Shown here one piece after another: positions 61,245 to 64,000 of a stretch of 64,000 nucleotides of DNA; the first letter of the stretch is position 1; every line of letters starts with the position of its first letter. Source of the DNA: Herbaspirillum sp. CF444 (lineage in GTDB: Bacteria; Pseudomonadota; Gammaproteobacteria; Burkholderiales; Burkholderiaceae_D); assembly GCF_000282135.1 (NCBI RefSeq), contig NZ_AKJW01000061.1, forward strand, positions 186,001 to 250,000, read 5' to 3'. The notes under the pieces are model-generated. The model saw nothing but the letters and a program-made list of their open reading frames with translations. It made no database searches and was not told where the DNA came from. A program made the translations under genes and the position numbers.

Positions 61245-63158
61245 TTACTTCGACGCCATGCCCAGCAGCATGTCGTTCAGGCGCTTGACGAAGCCGGACG
61301 GATCCGTCAGCGCGCCACCTTCGGCCAGCAGGGCCTGGTCGAACAGGATGTTGGCCCAGTTGTCGAACTTGGCTTCTTCGTACTTCAAGCGTTGCACCAG
61401 CGGATGGTCCGGATTGATTTCCAGGATCGGCTTGGCGTCCGGCGCGGCTTGTCCTGCGGCCTTGAGCATGCGCACCAGGTTGCCCGACAATTCGTCCTCA
61501 TCCGCCACCAGGCAGGTCGGCGAATCGGTCAGGCGGAAGGTCACGCGCACGTCCTTGGCCTTGTCGGCCAGCGAGGTCTTCATCTTCTCGACCAGGTCCT
61601 TGAACTGGGTCTCGGTTTCTTCGTGCTGCTTCTTCTCGGCTTCGTTTTCCAGCTTGCCGAGATCGAGGCCGCCCTTGGCCACCGAGGCCAGTTCCTTGCC
61701 GTCGAAGTCTTGCAGGAAGGACAGCATCCACTCGTCGACGCGGTCGGTCAGCAGCAGCACTTCCACGCCTTTCTTGCGGAAGATTTCCAGGTGCGGGCTG
61801 TTCCTGGCGGCATGGTAGTTTTCGCCGGTGACGTAATAGATCTTGTCCTGGCCTTCCTTCATGCGGCCGATGTAATCGGCGAACGAAGTCGTCTGCGCAT
61901 CCGAGTCGTTGTGCGTCGAGGCGAAGCGCAGCAGCTTGGCGATGCGTTCCTTGTTGGCGGCGTCTTCGCCGATGCCTTCTTTCAGCACCTGGCCGAATTC
62001 GGTCCAGAAGCCGGCGTACTTGTCCTTCTGCGCTTGCTCGTCGCTGTTGGCCAGTTCTTCCAGCAGGCTCAGCACGCGCTTGGTCGAGCCTTCGCGGATG
62101 GCCTTGACGTCGCGCGACTCTTGCAGGATTTCACGCGAGACGTTCAACGGCAGGTCGGCCGAATCGATCACGCCCTTGACGAAGCGCAAGTAGACCGGCA
62201 TCAGTTGCTCGGCGTCGTCCATGATGAACACGCGCTTGACGTACAGCTTGATGCCGCCGCGCTTGTTGCGGTCCCACATGTCGAACGGCGCGCGAGTCGG
62301 GATGTACAGCAGCTGGGTGTATTCGCTGCGGCCTTCGACGCGGTTGTGCGTGTAGGCCAGCGGCGCGCCGAAGTCGTGCGAGATGTGCTTGTAGAACTCT
62401 TCGTACTGTTCCGGCGTGATGTCGGACTTGCTGCGCGTCCACAGGGCGCTGGCCTGGTTGACGGTTTCGAGTTCGTCCTTCCGGACGGTTTCTTTCTTCT
62501 CTTCGTCCCATTCTTCCTTCTGCATCAGGATAGGCAGGGAGATGTGGTCGGAGTATTTGCGGATGACCGACTTCAACTGCCACGACGACAGGAACTCGTC
62601 TTCTCCTTCGCGCAGGTGCAGGATGATGTCGGTGCCGCGGTTCGGCTTGGCTATCGCTTCGATCGAGAACTCGCCGGCGCCTTCGGACTCCCAGCGCACG
62701 CCTTCATCGGCCGGCGTGCCGGCGCGACGGGTTTCGACCGTGATGCGGTCGGCGACGATGAAGCCGGAGTAGAAGCCCACGCCGAACTGACCGATCAGCG
62801 CGGCATCTTTTTGCTGGTCGCCCGACAGTTTCGAGAAAAATTCCTTGGTGCCGGATTTGGCGATCGTGCCCAGGTGGGAGATCGCTTCATCGCGATTCAT
62901 GCCGATGCCGTTGTCGGAGATGGTGATGGTGCGCGCCGCCTTGTCGAAGCCGACCTTGATCTTCAGTTCCGGGTCGTTTTCGAACAGCGCGCTGTCGTTG
63001 ATCGCTTCGAAGCGCAGCTTGTCGGCCGCGTCGGATGCATTGGAGATCAGTTCGCGCAGGAAGATTTCCTTGTTGGAATACAAGGAGTGAATCATCAGTT
63101 GCAACAGCTGTTTGACTTCGGCCTGAAAGCCCAGGGTTTGTTTCTCGGGTGCCGCCAT
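61245..63158 (-). CDS. htpG: Chaperone HtpG (Hsp90)
   Basis: This 637-aa cytosolic Hsp90 chaperone has [20 protein letters not shown] (9-28), [20 protein letters not shown] (29-48), the ATP-binding segments [10 protein letters not shown] and [16 protein letters not shown], and the middle-domain block [10 protein letters not shown]. The C-terminal domain is normal in length. ATP hydrolysis drives client remodelling. TTCACGAGGTAAGTAC gives the ribosome-binding site. A heat-shock-type promoter lies about 50 bp upstream on the minus strand. Unlinked to dnaK genes. Confidence 0.98.
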   Translation of the reverse strand: MAAPEKQTLGFQAEVKQLLQLMIHSLYSNKEIFLRELISNASDAADKLRFEAINDSALFENDPELKIKVGFDKAARTITISDNGIGMNRDEAISHLGTIAKSGTKEFFSKLSGDQQKDAALIGQFGVGFYSGFIVADRITVETRRAGTPADEGVRWESEGAGEFSIEAIAKPNRGTDIILHLREGEDEFLSSWQLKSVIRKYSDHISLPILMQKEEWDEEKKETVRKDELETVNQASALWTRSKSDITPEQYEEFYKHISHDFGAPLAYTHNRVEGRSEYTQLLYIPTRAPFDMWDRNKRGGIKLYVKRVFIMDDAEQLMPVYLRFVKGVIDSADLPLNVSREILQESRDVKAIREGSTKRVLSLLEELANSDEQAQKDKYAGFWTEFGQVLKEGIGEDAANKERIAKLLRFASTHNDSDAQTTSFADYIGRMKEGQDKIYYVTGENYHAARNSPHLEIFRKKGVEVLLLTDRVDEWMLSFLQDFDGKELASVAKGGLDLGKLENEAEKKQHEETETQFKDLVEKMKTSLADKAKDVRVTFRLTDSPTCLVADEDELSGNLVRMLKAAGQAAPDAKPILEINPDHPLVQRLKYEEAKFDNWANILFDQALLAEGGALTDPSGFVKRLNDMLLGMASK

Positions 63159-63557
63159 GTACTTACCTCGTGAATAAAAGAGTAGTTTTTCTGTTACGAC
63201 TCGGGGTCGCGACCGCGTATTGTAAGGAGAATGAGGTTGCTTGGGAGATTTTCAATGGGAAGGTACGGAAATTGTTTGCGAGCAATGAAGTGCACGAGCG
63301 GTCGTTTTTGTCACCATAAATTCATATTTCTATTGAAGAAAATTGATAGAATTCATTGCTTTTTTTGTAATGCGAGCAGCTAGTTTGCGATGCCTCACGT
63401 ATAATTCGGCAACAACTAAATGCCCCAGAAGAATACACAACAAGAATATATGGCAGTTACCGGGGACGATTGAAGTCGGTCTGTTCGATGACTTGTTGAT
63501 TTTCTTTCGTATGAGGGGAGGGGGGCCGGTTCTCATGCCGGTCTGTTGTATTTGACA
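63159..63557. other. Divergent upstream region between htpG and the TolC-like gene
   Basis: About 400 bp, AT-rich in the middle. On the minus side it holds the candidate sigma-32 promoter of htpG. On the plus side a TATAAT lies at 63400-63405 with no good -35. Near the TolC-like start there is a G-rich run (AGGGGAGGGGGGCC at about 63513-63526). No gene with a ribosome-binding site seen. Confidence 0.5.
63201..63226 (-). promoter_or_regulatory. Candidate sigma-32 promoter of htpG
   Basis: On the minus strand, CTTACA (63226-63221) and CCCCGA (63206-63201) are 14 bp apart, in range for the sigma-32 consensus CTTGAA-N13-17-CCCCAT. Both boxes match in part. The placement 43 bp before the htpG start fits a heat-shock gene. 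Confidence 0.5.
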
Positions 63558-64000
63558 ATGACATATAGAAATACGAAGTTGGTCTTTGGTGCATTGGTTT
63601 TCTCGGTCGCGTCGCAAGCATTTTCCGCAGTTGACACGCCCGTTACCTTTCAGCCCCCCGATGAGAAATTTTCCTCCGGCAAATTAAAGCCCGGAATGTT
63701 GTCGCTCGCCCAGGCAAAAAACGAAGAGCGGGCCTTGGATGTACCCCCTCAAATGCGAGTAAGGCAGGACGCCGAGGCTGATGCGATCGTCCGTGCCGGC
63801 CAAACTGCGGACGGCAGGGGCGAACTGACTGCAGCCGACTCCAACGACGAGATCCTGGCGCTGCTGCGCAGGTCCGATCCGGATTTCTCCGGCAGCGCCA
63901 TTGATTTGCCCGCGGTCCAGGTGGAAACCATCGACGACAAACAAGTACCCTTCCTGACGCTGGATCAGGTACTCGATCTTGCGCTCAACAACAGCTACAG
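63558..64000 (+). CDS. TolC-like outer-membrane efflux protein (N-terminal part, runs off the window)
   Basis: From ATG 63558 an uninterrupted frame runs to the window edge (147 residues). It begins with a signal peptide (LVFGALVFSVASQAFSA-V near residue 24), then a 100-residue acidic, Pro/Asp-rich stretch, and then LTLDQVLDLALNNSY. That is the start pattern of the first TolC/OEP domain helix (compare LTLxEAxxLALxxN). The long pre-domain before this motif is unusual. The family is suggested by this motif only, as the remaining gene is out of view. A TTG two codons upstream is an alternative start; no Shine-Dalgarno is obvious. Confidence 0.6.
   Translation, partial: MTYRNTKLVFGALVFSVASQAFSAVDTPVTFQPPDEKFSSGKLKPGMLSLAQAKNEERALDVPPQMRVRQDAEADAIVRAGQTADGRGELTAADSNDEILALLRRSDPDFSGSAIDLPAVQVETIDDKQVPFLTLDQVLDLALNNSY

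Noticed and set aside
61227-63173. Open frame of about 648 codons antisense to htpG
   Set aside because: HtpG is unmistakable on the other strand; the antisense product has a low-complexity composition and no recognisable domains.

Overview
The window is 64 kb of a high-GC, gene-dense chromosome. I read it as betaproteobacterial, Burkholderiales, most likely Oxalobacteraceae and Herbaspirillum-like. The reasons are the malic enzyme-phosphotransacetylase fusion, DarP beside MogA and PmbA, an AmpR/class A beta-lactamase pair, DctB/DctD-type regulators, and short intergenic gaps with strong hairpin terminators. The genus call is an inference from gene content; no 16S or marker comparison was possible. 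I see no prophage, CRISPR array or complete insertion sequence, and one tRNA.

Layout. 1-4.0 kb: 3' part of maeB, then a siderophore receptor preceded by a 47-bp palindrome. 4.0-8.2 kb: esterase, secreted protein, mogA, darP, divergent pmbA. 8.6-13.8 kb: DHA2 drug exporter, then a purine/ureide-related block (4-OT-like tautomerase, class II aldolase, Tsx-like channel, puuE, divergent uraH). 13.9-18.6 kb: gamma-carbonic anhydrase, then a near-consensus Fur box ahead of a DUF4198 protein, a DUF2946 protein and a second TonB receptor. 18.7-21.1 kb: SAF-domain dehydrogenase and divergent LysR regulator. 21.2-28.6 kb: Cache-type chemoreceptor with a CheR tether, YdcF protein, lysophospholipase, two very small proteins, diguanylate cyclase, lipoprotein. 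28.7-28.9 kb: a 163-bp MITE-like element with perfect 21-bp terminal repeats and a TA duplication. 28.9-32.8 kb: Cys-rich SufR-like regulator, MFS exporter, YigZ and a solitary ParB-like protein. 32.8-36.3 kb: ArsR/VOC/four SRPBCC/GFA operon. 36.5-42.3 kb: LysE, ChaC, LysR plus alcohol dehydrogenase, AmpR plus beta-lactamase. 42.6-49.2 kb: second chemoreceptor, then a sigma-54 promoter, dicarboxylate/2-oxoglutarate-type MFS permease and its DctBD-like two-component system. 49.4-55 kb: small lipoprotein, hydrolase, tpm, and a lower-GC MBOAT/SGNH acyltransferase pair. 55.1-64 kb: tRNA-Lys, spermidine-synthase-like enzyme, ParA-like ATPase, deoxyinosine glycosylase, SDR, Mpo1-like protein, SlyB-like lipoprotein, GNAT, FUSC-like protein, htpG, and the start of a TolC-like gene cut by the window edge.

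Functional links. Several modules look self-contained. They are regulator-target pairs (ampR-bla; LysR-dehydrogenase; SufR-like-MFS; ArsR-SRPBCC operon), a complete transporter/sensor/activator/sigma-54 unit for a C4/C5 dicarboxylate, and an iron-responsive TonB uptake unit with uncharacterised periplasmic partners. No single unmistakably new system stands out. The best leads are the MITE-like element that replaced a stop codon without changing the protein, the palindrome before the first TonB receptor, the Fur-box/DUF4198/DUF2946/TonB unit, and the His-Pro repeat tail on PuuE.
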